Source: Apiospora phragmitis
Lineage: Eukaryota > Ascomycota > Sordariomycetes > Amphisphaeriales > Apiosporaceae
Direction: 5' to 3'
DNA: 64,000 nt
Assembly (NCBI GenBank): GCA_038363925.1
Contig: JAQQWL010000004.1
Span: 2,976,001-3,040,000, forward strand
Below are positions 1 to 12,881 of the stretch, one piece after another. Below the pieces are notes generated by a model that saw nothing but the letters and a program-made list of their open reading frames with translations, was not told the origin of the DNA and ran no database searches. Position numbers and translations under genes: made by a program. How positions within the stretch are numbered: the stretch's first letter is position 1; each line of letters starts with the position of its first letter.

Positions 1-492
1 CCAGGACAAATAGGGGGGGGAATTCGAAATACAAAGTGGGCAGAGAAGGACCAGGAGAAAAGAGGCAAAACTTTATACATACTGCTTCAAGGGGATGAAC
101 TGTTGGGAGAAGGGACCGTCATCGCCCCCCGTTTGACCTTCGCATTGAAGAAGTGAAACCGGAGGTTGATGAAGAGAAGAAACCAAAAAAGCAATGCACC
201 ATCGGAGTTCAGGGGTATCTTAGGATGAGGTTCTGGTCCATTTCTGGACGGATGATATTGTGTGTGGACGACTTGATTGGAGTTTTGGGAGAGCTGGCTA
301 CCTATGTTACGATACTGTACAGTAGTGCTGTAGTGTTATATGTTGATCGCGCCTCTATATCTATACATATATTCATATCTATGTGTATGTACCCCCCTGT
401 TAATGCATATATGCTGGTGTCCGGTTTTTGCCTGCCTGTTATACACATTTACAAACCACTACCCATCGAGGATCCAATCATGCACAGCCTCA
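1..492. other. Gene-free flank, 3' of the YebC gene
   Basis: No supported gene. The stretch lies downstream of the YebC gene, which runs on the minus strand, so it would contain that gene's 3' UTR and terminator. It has an 8-G run near position 13 and AT-rich sequence at 330-450. Short open frames here have no recognisable domains and no fungal codon bias. Confidence 0.6.
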
Positions 493-1553
493 TCAGTCGA
501 GATTCTCCTCGATGGCATCCCAGACCTCCTCGGCGATGTCGCCCTGCTCGACGTTGGCGTAGACGGCCTGCACGTCGCTGTACTCGCGGATAGCGTCGAG
601 GAACCCGGCAAAGGCCCGCGCCGAGGCGGCGTCGGGCAGGCGGACTTTTTCCTGCGAGGGCGTCCAGACGATGTCCGACTCGACGATCTGCGCCTTGAGG
701 TCGCCCTGGTTCAGCGCCTGCGCCGCCTTGTGGGTCAGCGTCGGCGGCGTCCACACGACGAATAGACCGTCGCCGATATCCTCGACGTCGTCGGCGCCGG
801 CCTCTATCGCTTGCATCATGACGTTGTCGAAGTCGCTGTTGTTCTCGCTGACCGCTGCTTCTTTGTTGTTGTTGTCATCTCCTCCGCCTAGCTTCAGCAC
901 GGTGCGCCCCCGCCGCTCGAACAGAAACGTTGTCGGGGTCAGGATGGCTTCGTGCTTCTTGATGATGTAGCGGACGTCGTGCAGGGCGCGGTTGCGGTTG
1001 TCGGTCTGGATCTCGATGACCAGGGAGATGGCGCCGTCCCCGTCGCCCGCCGCCGTCATGGCCTCGAGCACGACCGTCTCGAGGCTGGCGCCCGTCGAGG
1101 AGCGGCCCTGCCCCCGCGCGATGGCGGCGTCGATGGCGGCCTTGGGCACGCCGGCCTTGCGGGCGACGGCGATGGCGTTGACCAGCTCCCCGTTGAACTT
1201 GGGGTCCGGGCCGTACAGGCGCGTGGCCAGCTGGATGCCCCTGGTCAGGAGGGCGCGCTGCGACGACTTTTTGGCGTCGGCCCGGCCCTTGTCGTGCTTG
1301 ATCTTGGACCACTTGTTATGGCCCGAGAGCTGGGCCGCGCTGGTGCGGAAGCCCGCGGAGGGCGGCGGTAGGGTACCTCCCAAGGTGACTGCTGCTCCTC
1401 CTCGTTGCTGTCGGCGGCGTTGGTGGAGGAGGCATTGCGCGCATGTTGTTGTCGTCGAGGTCGCGGTAGAGAAAGTAGGACGAGATGACGGCGAGGACTG
1501 CAGCAAAGCTCGCAGGCGGAGGATGTTGGGCGGGCGCGGAGCAGGTGTTCCAT
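493..1553 (-). CDS. TACO1: Mitochondrial YebC/TACO1-family translational regulator (one-base frame break near the N-terminus)
   Basis: The family comprises RNA/ribosome-associated regulators; the mitochondrial members (human TACO1, yeast Dpc29) promote mitochondrial translation. The signature SGHNKWSKIKHDK is visible from about residue 77, followed by a conserved central block (NGELVNAIAVARKAG, IEIQTDNRNRALHDVR) and the acidic C-terminal domain, about 353 aa in all, normal for the family. The conserved frame (493 to about 1525) has no ATG upstream. An ATG in strong CCACCATGG context sits at 1553 in another frame, starting MEHLLRARP. A single missing base in the C run near 1527 joins the two frames and gives an Arg/Ser-rich presequence typical of mitochondrial import. 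A small N-terminal intron is the alternative, but no good splice pair was seen. The gene is divergent from LAA1 with a shared 650-bp upstream region. Confidence 0.9.
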
Positions 1554-2202
1554 GGTGGGCGAATTTGCTTAGGAATCGGGTAGTGGATCTAGATTGGAGG
1601 AATTGCCCATCCTCTCTCTCTCTCTCGCTCGCTCGCTCTCTCTCTCTCTCTTTCTTTCTGAAATGTGTAGTAGTACCAGATGTCGCGATGCGCTTGTGTT
1701 GCGCGGATGGGGTTGGCTGACGAAGTAGGTAACCGCAACCTTACTTGATTTTTCCCTCCGGTACTCCGTAGAAGTATCCGAGATGGAAATATGACAGTCC
1801 AAACAGAACGGGGTCCCTGGAAGTCGGCTCAATATTTACTGGCACCGGCCGTCACCAATTGGGTTGGTGGACGGGAGCTCCAGGTTGGTTGATTTGACGG
1901 ATGCCAACCTTTTAGCGACAAATACATTGTGGAGAAACCCTGCAACTCATAGGGACAGCCTGCCACCTGCTCTAGAGCCCAAGCAGTCAAGTCAAGTCAA
2001 GCATCAACATTACAACTAATAAATCAAGTTCACTTCACTACACACAAGAAGGGCCCCCCATTCCCGCCCACTACGAACACCTAACCTTACTTTACCACTG
2101 GACTTGGATCAACCGCTCTTTCTCTTTCCCAATGCCTTCTTGATTGAACACCCAGCTACATCCCCTCCCCCCACTACTACCAAAAGAGAGCTCTCTTCCC
2201 CA
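1554..2202. promoter_or_regulatory. Divergent promoter region between YebC (-) and LAA1 (+)
   Basis: About 650 bp separates the two start codons, so it must hold both promoters and 5' UTRs. It contains a pyrimidine tract of CT and CTCG repeats at about 1612-1660, close to the YebC start, and a GTCAA/TCAAG repeat at 1988-2000 on the LAA1 side. CT-rich tracts near starts are common in fungal housekeeping promoters. No specific factor site is claimed. Confidence 0.5.
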
Positions 2203-5200
2203 ATGTTGTCGTCGCCCGATGCCGCCGCTCTCGGCGAACCCAGCGGCGGCCCTGCCGTCCCGCCCGCCGCCGCCACCACGCCGCGCACGAGCGCCGTCCA
2301 CAACCCGACGCACACCCCCGAGCTCGACCTGCCGAAGCTGCAGTCGCTCCCCGCCGAGCAGCAGGACCTGTTCCTGCTGACCTTCGTCTCGACCCTGCGC
2401 GCCCACGTGCTGGCGCTGCCGCCCGACGACTGCACCGCCCAGCAGTTCTATCTCAAGAAGGAGGTCTTCCAGATCCTCAACCTCACCACCCCGCCGCCGA
2501 GCCGCGTCGTCCGCAACAACGTGGGGCCCATCCTCGCCCACATCTTCGAGCACGGCGACCGCAAGCTCCTCTTCGAGACCGTCAACGACCTCGTCAACAT
2601 GATCACTAATTCCAAGGCCAAGACCGACGCCGAGCACCGCACGCGCCACGCCGCCGTCACCTGCCTGGGCGACGTCTACGCCGCCGCCGGCGACAGCGTC
2701 ATCGGCCTCCACCCCCTGGCCTGCTCGGCGCTCCTGAAGCTGCTCAAGAACACGTCCGGCAACGCCGGCCTGCGGGCCGCCGTCCTCACCTCCTCTCCAA
2801 GATCGTCGGCATGGTGGGGCCGAGCATGGACGAGACGATCGCGCGCGACATCTGGAAGCAGGGCCGCAACGTGGCCGCCGCCGACAAGGGCCACCTTGCC
2901 GTCGTGGCCGCCTGCCGCTGCCTGCGGGCCCTGTCCAAGAATACCCCCTACTTCGAGACCTCGGGCGACTTCGACAAGGTGACGGCCGCCCTGTTCAAGG
3001 CCATGGACTCGAACTCCACCAGCGTGCGCCACGCGGCCGCCGAGTGCCTCGCCGAGGCCATGGTCAAGAGCCATTCCGAGCTGGGCGCGGCCGAGAACGC
3101 GGCCGCCAAATCCAAGAAGGGCAAGGCGAAACAGAACAAGCGGGCTTCCATGGCCCCGGGCGCGGGCCTCGCCGAGGAGGATGACTTGCCCACCTCGCGG
3201 CCGGGCAGTCCCGCCCCCGGCGGCAAGAAGTCCCAAGACCTCGCCATGTCCCTCGTCGACATGCTCAAGATCCTCTCGGGGCATTACGTGCGCATGTCCA
3301 CCACGAACAAGACCAGGGCAGCCCTGGCCGTCTGCTACGGGCGGGTCCTCCGTAAGCTGGGCGAGAAGATTGTCGAAGCCAATTACTTGAGGATAGTAGA
3401 GAACCTCACGCTCGACCTACTGGGCAACCCCAGCATCGCAAACAACCGGTACAGGCTGCTGATCTCGAGGCGCATCGTCGACACCATCCTCCAAGACGTC
3501 GTCGGGCGCAAGATCCTGGGTGAGTCCGGCCAGATGAGCGCTGCCAAGGCCGTCATCAACGACATCTTCAAGAACTACCCGCAAGCGCTCAAGGAGCGGC
3601 CAGAACCCTCGAAGCAGATGCTCATCGCCGCTCTCGGCGCGGTGGCCTCCCTAGTCGAATCGCTGGGCTCGGCCGCCAACAACTTCGCCGAGCCCTGCCG
3701 TGACGGTTTGCTGCAAGTCCTGCAGCACCCGAGCTACAGCGTCCAGGTCTACGCCTCGCGGTGCCTCAAGAGCTTCGTCCTGGCTTGCCCGCAGCAGCTT
3801 CTCCCCTGCCTGTCCGTGTGCATGAACAGTCTCAGCCGGGAGCTGTCGCTGCTCACTAGTGGACGGAACTCCCCGAGGCGGTGTGTGGGGTTCGCGCATG
3901 GGCTGGCGGCGACGCTCAGCGCCAGTCCGTCGCGGCCGCTCTACGGATCGGTCGATATCAACAGTCGGGTTCTGTCCATGGCGACGAACTTGCTCAAGTC
4001 GAGCGGCAAGTCGGAACTGCGCGTCTCGAGCACACAGATCCAGGTGGCTTGGATCCTCATAGGGGGTCTCATGTCGCTCGGTCCCAACTTCGTCAAGATC
4101 CATCTCTCCCAGCTTCTTCTCCTGTGGAAGAATGCCCTCCCGAAGCCCCTGGCCAAGGACAACACGTCCAGCCGCAGTCTGCTGGAGGCTTCCCTTCCTC
4201 ACCCACGTGAGGGAATGTGCGTTGGGGTCAATCCTGGCGTTCCTCCAGTTCAATAGCCGCCTGCTCACGGTCGATGTCTCGAAGCGCATTGCCACCATGC
4301 TGCAAAGTACCACGGCGTTCCTGAGAACGTTACCACCCAAGAAGACCAGCGACGACATCTCCCAGAGATTGACACCGGCTCTGCAGCTCCACGATCTGGA
4401 ATTGATGGTCCAGCGCCGTGTTCTCCAGTGCTACATCAAGCTGGTAAACCAGAGTCCGGCAGGTGGGAGCGAGGCACTGCTGCAGTCCAACCTGCTCACC
4501 TTGGCCATTTCTCTCTTTGCCGATCCCGAGAACTACGGCACCAACTCTCTCGGTGCTTCCATCGCCAACGTCGCGGGCGCATTGGAAGCCGTGTGGGAAG
4601 TGGGCGACAATTCCGGCTTCGGCATCACGGGTCTTATCAACGGGTTCAAGCTGAAGAAGCTTCCGGGCCAGCAACAGGAATCCTCTGACGAGGAGCTCAC
4701 CAAGGCCGAGGCGGATGCGTATAGCAGCATTGACGATCTTCTCAAGTCGCCCATCTGCCCCTCGTTGGAGCATGACGCTGCCGTGCTGTACGTGGGATCG
4801 TCGGACCAAGAGAGTCTCCCCGATCCACCCGCCACCGAGGTGGTCAACATGGCCATCCAACTCTTTGCTTTCGTTTTCCCCTTGACGCCCGCCAAGGTCC
4901 AGGAGAGTATTCTCGAGCAGGTGGTTACCTTCCTTTCCGCCGGTGCGCTCCAACGAGATCCGGGTCGCAAGGCCGCCATCAACGTCAATGTCGCGGCAGC
5001 CCTGCTGTCTACACTTAGGGTTGCCGTCAAGGAGACTTCCTCGGCGCCTGGCGACGTTACGAACCTCGCGGTTGAGAGGCTTCTTCAAGAAATAGTCAGG
5101 AGCTTCGTCATCGACCCCGATCAGTATGTTCGCAGCATGGGATACGCCGCCCTTGCTAGGCTGTGCAATACCTGTGGGAACGCGTTTACCAACCACGAGA

Positions 5201-8200
5201 TCAAACACCTGGTGGACACGATTGTCGGCAACCGGGAGCCTAGTGCCCGAGCCGGGAGTGCCATGGCGCTCGGCAGCATCCAGGCCAAGGTGGGTGGCAT
5301 GGCCGCTGGATATCATCTCAAGACCATCTTGGGCATCCTCATGTCTCTCTGCAACGATCCCCACCCGACGGTGCACTTCTGGGCTTTGGAGGCGCTGTCC
5401 CTTGCTGCCGACGCTGCAGGTCTAGGCTTCTCTTCGTTCGTGCCCAGCACATTGGGAATGCTCGCGCAACTTTACCTCTCCGATACGCATCACTTGGAGT
5501 TATCATCTGCAATCACGATGAATCTGGAGATGGAGCTCTCAACGCCTGCGGCCATAGCACGCTGTGTCGACTCCTTGGTCAATGTTCTGGGCCCTGATCT
5601 GCAGGAGTCGACCAAGTCGCGGGAGCTGATCCTCACTTTGGTAGGCCAACTCCAAGAAGAGGAAGATATCCTTGTTCAGCGCGCCAGCTTGGGCTGCTCG
5701 GAACACTTGTCGCTCTACGCGCCGGGGAACATGATGTTTGCAGACTACGTGAAGCTATTACAGAAGTATTTCAACGGCGATGTTGGTATTCTCCGGGATG
5801 CTGCTGTGGACGGTCTGTACAACCTGATGAAGCGGAATTCCCGCGATGTTTTTGAGGCGGCAGAACCGGGGCTCGAGGGCCAGCTCTGGCTCGTCCTGGA
5901 CAGCGTGCCGAGCCACGATGGCATTCGCAACATCATCCGCAACTGGATGCGCCAGACCTCGCTGGAAGACACGGCCGCGTGGCTCATACGCCTCCAGGAT
6001 GTCCTCCGGATGACGAGGCCCAAGGCCGTCGACAACGCGGAGAACAGCTCCAAGAAGCAGAGCGCGCCCGTCGATCTCCGCGACGAAGAGGTCGCCGGTT
6101 TCGCGGCTGCGGGTGGCGTCAGCGACGACAAGGAAGCCGCCGTGGGCTCCGAGGTTGAGCCGCTCCGGTGGCAGGTCCGGACTTTTGCCATCGGCTGCTT
6201 GAGCGACATATTCGCCCTGATCAACAAAGACATTGCGACCAACGGCGAGTCGCCGGCCCAGGCGGCCCTGCAGTCCAAGATTGCCGAGGTGGTGCGGATG
6301 GCCTTCTCGGCCTCGACGTCCAGCGTGCTGGAGCTGCGGATCTGGGGCCTGAAGATCATCGGTGCCGTACTCCGCATGTTCGGCAAGTCGCCCGATCCCG
6401 ATTTCGAGGAGGCCATGCTGTTGGAACAATACCAGGCGCAGATTAGCTCCGCCCTGACGCCGGCGTTTGCGGCCGACTCGTCGCCTGAGCTCGCGTCGGA
6501 AGCCGTCAATGTTTGTGCGGCCTTCATTGCCACCGGTATCGTGACGGATGTCGACCGGATGGGACGAATCCTCAAGACGCTCGTCTCGGCGCTGGAGAAC
6601 TTCTCGAGCGAAGCCGAGCACGCGGGCATCGGCGATCTCCAGGGCCTCAGTTCCAACGCTCAGGTCATGGTCAAGATGTCGGTTTTCTCGGCCTGGGCCG
6701 ACCTGCAAGTCGCCAGCACCGAGCAGAAGTACCTGCACGACGTGCTCAAGCCGCACATCGGCAAACTCACCCCGCTGTGGCTGTCGTCCTTGCGAGAGTT
6801 TGCTCGTCTACGATTCGAGCCCGACATCTCGATGACGCTAGGACCCCCCTCCCTGTCGGGCAGCTTGGATACCATCTACGCCGCCCTGAACCGCGAGACG
6901 CTGCTGCGGTTCTACCAAGAGTCGTGGCTCAAGCTCGTCGACGCCATCGCCAGCCTGATCGAGCAGGACAGCGAGTTCGTGTTTGATGCCCTCGACGGCA
7001 AAGAGACCGAGGGCGAGGGCATGACGACGAACGGGAAATCCAAGGGGCCCGAGATCAACTACCGCGACGAGCCAGTGGCCTTCTTCTTTGTCCTCTTCGG
7101 CGTCGCGTTCGAGGCGTTGGCCACCCGGCCGGGCCAGGCAGATTCGTTGGCCACGCAGGAGCAGACGCTGGAGATCTTGCAGGCTCTTAAGAAGATCGTG
7201 CATCCCAGCGTGTCCGGCCACGCCATCTACCGCGACGCCATCTTCTCCGAGACGATGGACCTGCTGGACCGGCGCGTGCTTACCGAGGGGCTCGACGTGC
7301 AGGCCGTCATCGTGGAGATTGCGCGGGCGCTGTGCGTGGCGCACCCGTCGGCGCGCAAGAAGGAGCAGCCCGACAACGGCGGCGATCTAACGGAAGACAT
7401 CGAGCAGCTGTTCGAGCTGACGCGCATCATCGTGCTGGTGCTGTCGGGCATGCTGCCCAACCTGGTCGAGACGGGAGGGCAGCAGGCGGGGGTGCTCCGG
7501 CACCAGCTGACGGAGGAGGCCGTGCTGCTGATCCGGACGGGCCTCAGCGCCATCGTGGACGCGGCCGAGGTGTTTCCGGACATCATCAAGACGGACCTGC
7601 ACGCGTGCATCATCCACATCTTCGCGACTATCCTGGCGACGCCGACGTGCCAGGAGACGATTGTGCCGCAGGCGCTGCCGATGCTGAAGCGGTTCGTGGC
7701 GAGCATGTGCAGCGCGTCGTCGCGGGCGGAGGAGATGAGCAACAGCAGCAATACTGATGGTGCCATGGCCGCGCCGGATTACAAGTCCCTCACCCACATT
7801 CAGCTGCAGGGCTGCCTGCGCCGCTTCCTGTCCATCTACCTGCACGCGCAGAAGCGGGAGCTGCCGACGTCGCTGCAGTGCGTCAAGAACTGCTTGCTGG
7901 CCGTCACCATCCTCTTCACGGGCGGGCGGAACCAGCTGGCGGCCAACGACGGGCTCGTGTCGCGCTTCTTGGATGAGGTGATTGATTGTTTGATGGATCG
8001 TATGGTAAGTTGTTTTTTACTTTACTTTCCTTTCCTTCATTTTGCTTTGCTTTGCCTCCCTCGGTTCAAGATGTTTTATTCTCTATCCTAATCATGTATA
8101 TTTACTAACATGAACAAACTTAGACGGCCAAGATCGCCGCCAACTGCGTCCGGTCGCTACTGCTGCAGGCGTCGCCAACGCCGGCCGACCAGTCCATCGC

Positions 8201-8603
8201 GCGGTACCTGCTGCCGCGCCTGATCTCGTTCGTGACCAACACGGACCCGGAGGACCCGGAGGGCGCGCGCAAGCTGGTGGCGCTGACGCTGGCGCAGTAC
8301 GTATCACACGTGGGTCCGGACCACGCGCCGATCGTCATGGCCGTGGTGGCGCCGACGCTGCTGTCGCGGGCGGCGAGCGAGGGCCAGGGGGTGTACGCCG
8401 AGACGAGCGCGCGGCTGCTCGAGATGGCGGCGTCGGGGCCCGAGTACCAGGCGGCGTTCCGCGGGGTCGTGGCGGCCATGAGCGAGGGGCAGAAGGCGTT
8501 CATGGAGGAGGTTATCCGGTCCGGGCGCTCGCAGCGGGATGAGGCGGGGGACAAGGGGGGAGGGTGGATGGGGCTGGTGGGGGACAGCCGACGATTGCGC
8601 TGA
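2203..8603 (+). CDS. LAA1: LAA1/HEATR5-type large HEAT-repeat protein, AP-1 accessory factor (two compensating frame breaks)
   Basis: About 2093 aa. Laa1 (animal HEATR5) is a long HEAT-repeat solenoid that binds the AP-1 clathrin adaptor and acts in trans-Golgi/endosome traffic. The N-terminal block with LTFVSTLRAHVLALPP and RVVRNNVGPILAHIFEHGD is characteristic, and amphipathic HEAT helices continue to the end. The first in-frame ATG is at 2203. One intron, 8005-8123 (GTAAGT donor, TACTAAC branch point, TTAG acceptor), joins codon ATG to ACG GCC AAG. The coding frame breaks twice: near 2790 one base is missing (reading resumes LLSKIVGMVGPSMD), and near 4190 one base is extra in CTTCCC (reading resumes FLTHVRECALGSILAF). 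The block between is clearly coding in its own frame, so these look like sequence errors, not decay. A 135-bp GA tract follows the stop. Confidence 0.92.
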
Positions 8604-8648
8604 AGATGGATTTTGGGGTGTAGAGCAGAGAAGAAAGAAAAGCGAAGG

Positions 8649-8650
<2 letters not shown>

Positions 8651-8710
<60 letters not shown>

Positions 8711-8723
8711 AAGAGAGAGAGAG

Positions 8724-8768
<45 letters not shown>

Positions 8769-8786
8769 AAAGAGAGAGAGAGAGAA
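8651..8786 (+). repeat. Long GA/GAAA microsatellite
   Basis: An almost pure purine tract of (GA)n with a few GAAA interruptions, about 135 bp, beginning about 50 bp after the LAA1 stop codon, so probably in its 3' UTR. It is the longest simple repeat in the window. Homopurine tracts of this length can form triplex DNA and are prone to length change and assembly error. Confidence 0.95.
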
Positions 8787-9474
8787 ACAAAAACCCTTAT
8801 ATTAGATAGATGTCCGTTACGTTACAGGAATCAAGCAAGCATGAGCTGACCATCACGAGAGAGGGCTGGACGGGATAATGAGAGAGAATGAATGATAGGA
8901 GATGAGGATCAAGATGCTTGCGAGTATGTAGATGTTTACATGAATGGATGCCATTATGTTCAGAAAGTTGAGTTGGGTGATGTGTTTTCGGCATGGAGAA
9001 CAGCGTGTATATGAACGGATTTGTTCTCAAGGAAATGAATAGATTGCTGCGGTTCGGGGTTTCTGAAATGTTCATCTTGAGGGCTTGGTACATCGCCGGG
9101 GATCAGTGCTTGATACGCATATTTGACAGTCTCAGGAACCTGATATCGAACTTGATTTGTATCAATCCATGATTCAGGCATTTTGAAGTAAGTGAGCTAT
9201 TGGAAATATAATACTGGCTTCTTTGCGTCCTGGTTTAAGTAAGGGAATGTGACGGTTTGAGTACAGTGCCGAACACTGTATTTCACAGTAGAAGCTTGGA
9301 CCTCATTTTCTCATGTCAAGATCCTTGAATACAAGCAGGGTGATTGATATCTGTGTCAACACCAGCAACACTTCCTCCCACCTTTTACTTATTAATGCGC
9401 GAATCCGCGGGGTTCACTTTCGGATTTTTACATGCAAATATTTTCCGATATGATGGGACGTTGCATCACCAACA
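8787..9474. promoter_or_regulatory. LAA1 3' flank and NRDE-2 promoter region
   Basis: About 690 bp between LAA1 and NRDE-2, which run in the same direction. Nothing coding is supported. The last 200 bp before the NRDE-2 ATG are AT-rich with no clear TATA box. Confidence 0.45.
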
Positions 9475-12400
9475 ATGTCGTCCAAGCAGGGGCAGAAGTC
9501 GTCTCGTGTTCCCACGTTCCCATCGTTCAAACCAAGGACCGAGGCAGCAGCAGCAGTGGCACCCGCCAAAGAGCAAGACAAAGAGAGCCGACCCCAAGAG
9601 TCAAGTTCGCGGAGTCATCATCATCGTCATCGGCACTCAAGTCATAGGCAGCATGATGAGCATAATGATGGCAGATCCGATAAGAAGCAATCATGCCATC
9701 ATGATGATGGAAGATATCCGCCGCCCAGAGAAAGCCTGGATCTACCGCGGAGGTCGGCGGCGGCGGCTCCTTCTTATGAAGCTTCGAGGGACAACTTCGT
9801 GATTGACAAACGGGGCGACCCCTTGATCAGGAGATACGGAGGCAACAATCGCTACGATGTCCCGGCGTACCGGCGCTATGGGCGCGGCCGCATCCTGGGC
9901 GCTGACGGCTTCATCCGCGTCGAGCAGCTGGGCAGCCGGGACGAGTTTACCCTCCGGGGCTTTCACGAAAGCGGCGGCGTTTCCGCGCTCAGCAACGCTC
10001 GCAAGCACCCGCTGGCCAGCTCTCGCCGCGCCGCCGGTTCAGAGGTCGTCAGGGTACGGGCCGAGAAAGTCGCGACATACACTGGCGTCGAGGATTTCTT
10101 GCCGCTGGGCGGCTCCGGCTCCAAGAAAAGGAAGAGGCCCGAGTCTGGTGCATCCTCTTCTTCTGATGATGAGGAGGAGGAGGGGCCGTCGTACCGATCC
10201 ATCCATGGAAAGTCGAAGCCGCATGAGTTTTCCGACAGCGACGAAGAGTATGGCAGTGACGCCGCTGACGAATCCCGAGCGCGGGATCTTGACGACCCCA
10301 TCAAAGCAAGGACGGGGCAGCTGTCGAAACATGTGAGGCAGCACCCGCAAGACATGGACGGCTGGCTGGCATTGGTGGAGCACCAGGATACTCTGCTTCA
10401 TATCCGAGATCGAGATGGCCAGAGACCAACCCAGGCGGAGATCCGGAGCTTTGCAGACATCAAGCTGTCCCTGCTGGAGAAGGCCCTGTCCCACTGCACC
10501 TCGCCTGGACAGCGGGAGACCTTGCTCCTGCACACCATGACCGAAGGGGCCAAGATATGGGATGCCAAAGCCCTGGCGAAACGCTGGGAGGATGCCGTTC
10601 GCGAGCACAGCTCCAGCTTTGCCATCTGGAAAGCCTATGTGGACTTCAGGCAGACGAGCCTGTCTACTCTACGGTATGAAGACATCAAACTGTTGTACAT
10701 CAACAAGATGCAACAGATAAAAGCTGCGCTACATGGGCCAGAGCCAGGCGCCACGCATGCCGACCAAGACTTGTATGCTCAGCTTGCCGTGGTCTTTACC
10801 CGGCTTACCCGCTTCGTCGCCGAGAGCGGTTACTGCGAGCTTGCAGCTGCATCCTGGCAGGCGATTCTGGAGTTGCACTTCTGCCGCCCGACAAGCACAT
10901 TATCTGAAGGCGACAACAGTACAACAATGGCAGCGCCTCCGAGCTTCCAACGCTTTTGGGAGAGCGAGGTAGCGCGGATAGGGGAAGCTTCGGCCAAAGG
11001 TTGGGCAGCTTTCGACGCGAACGGCGGCGCGGAGGAACCCCCGGAACCGATAGCTTTTGACAATGCTGCCGCTCTCCAGACCCGGGACCCCTACAGAGCC
11101 TGGGCGGCCGCAGAACAGCACCGGAGCTCGCATGCCCGAGTCCCGGCTCGAACCATGGACGAAGGCACCGAGGACGACCCGTACCGCGTGGTCATGTACA
11201 CCGACATAGACGATTTCCTGTTCTTTGTGCCCGACAGCGCATTGCCATTCGTCCAAGAACAGCTGATCTCTGCATTCTTGGCATTCCATCAACTCCCGCC
11301 TGCGCCGGCTTCCAGCGACCTACTCTCCCGAGATGAGCTAATGGACACGAACGGGCTGATTCACTCTGGAGGCAACCAGCAAGAAGAGTTCAGCCAAACA
11401 CCCGAGACCGAAGGGGGCTCGAACAAGCCCCTGGAGTTCCCACAAAGCCACCAACGGATCAGCCCAGGTACCGAAGTGCTCTTCCCTGTGTCGGCATGGT
11501 TCAACTACATGGACCCAGTCCGGACACTCACCAATGATGGCCAGCTTCAACTGGTAGCAAACGCACTAAAACAACTTGCTCGCTCCCACGGCCGTCATGA
11601 CCTTGCGGCGTATCATTTGGCCTTTGACATCAGCAGTTCCAAGACCGACGGGAAGAAAGCAGCCAAGGCCTTGTTGAAACGATACCCAGCCAACATTGAG
11701 TTGTACATTGGCTATGCCAACTACGAGTACCGTGCAGGTAACCAGACTGCGGGTTCCAATGTCATCTCTGCCGCACTCCAATTGCCAAGTCCGTCGCCGG
11801 AAGAGAAACTGGAGCTTTCCTTTGCCTGGGCATGGATGGCGCTGCAGCATGGAATTTTGGCCACAAGCCTGTCCAGGGTGTGTCTTGTCGGCCAAGGGAG
11901 CTCGCCCATTGCTGCTGCAACGGAGCCGGCTTCGCCCGCATTGATCCTCAAAACACGGCAGACGCTGACATCCAACTGCGAATACTCGACGTCCCAAGGT
12001 AACGACAAAGTCGCCTCCCTCTACGCAAAGGCACTGGTCCTACTGCAATACTTGACGCAGCAGAGCGGCAAAGAGCCGCGTGGAGAGGGCCAGGGCGACA
12101 TCGAGTCGGCCATGGCGGTCGTCGCGAAATGCTCGGGCGAGTTCGAGTCCCGGGGGCTTGCGGGCAATACTGGACACGAGCAACTGCTTCAGGTCGCGGC
12201 CCAGCTCTTGTATATGCACATCAGTCATGGGTAAGAAAGCAACTGATTGCCTCCCTCCTTCATGCCCTCTTTTTCTTCTTCTCTTTTGGGACAATTTACG
12301 CTAACAATGCTGTCTATCTAACCATACCTTACCGACCCGCCTTCCTGCGTGAACAGACCGCGGCCTTCCTGCGTTTCTTCTCCGACAACACCATGTTCCT

Positions 12401-12881
12401 GACCCTCTTCGCCTGGAAGGAGACACGCCTGGGCGTCGACGACCGGGTCCGCACCTTGCTGCACGACACCATACTAACCAAGGCACACGACTGCGCCACA
12501 AGCCGCGTCTTCGCGATCCGGCACGAGATGCGGTCCGGCAACGCGCACTCGACGCGGGCCGCGTTCGAGCACGCCCTGGCGGACGATGACACATCCAAAC
12601 ACAATATGGGCTTGTGGGTTTCGTATATACGGTACTGCCGCGCAACGAAAGAATTGGGCGGACCAAAGGCGAAGGAGGTCTTTTACCGGGCCATCCAGCG
12701 CTGCCCCTGGTCCAAGGACGTGTTTATGGAGGCCTTTGGCACGCTTGTGCGGGACCTCGACTCGGCGGAGCTGCGGTCCGTGTATAGTACGTTGTACGAG
12801 AAGGGGCTGCGCGTCCATGTCGAGATGGACGAGTTTGTGGGGCGGTGGAAGGAGGAGGCGAGGCGGAGGAAGCAGCAGTAG
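9475..12881 (+). CDS. NRDE2: NRDE-2 family nuclear RNA-surveillance protein (abnormal intron acceptor)
   Basis: About 1103 aa. NRDE-2 is a nuclear protein with HAT/TPR-like helical repeats. In worms it acts in nuclear RNAi; in yeasts and animals it partners the MTR4 helicase in RNA surveillance. Visible here are a Ser/Arg/His-rich disordered N-terminus, the motif DDPIKARTGQLSKHVRQHP that opens the NRDE-2 domain, an acidic linker, and repeats to the C-terminus. An intron starts at 12231 (GTAAGA) with CTAAC at 12301. The conserved continuation is PYRPAFLREQTAAFLRFF, which requires resumption at 12326, but the bases before it are CAT, not CAG. The only AG, at 12355-12356, would shift the frame and hit a stop within about 20 codons. 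So the gene either has a mutated or misread acceptor or uses a non-AG site. URB2 converges on it. Confidence 0.88.

Noticed and set aside
2203..8603. Programmed ribosomal frameshifting in LAA1
   Set aside because: The two breaks have no slippery heptamer and sit with similar breaks in unrelated genes, which points to sequence error.
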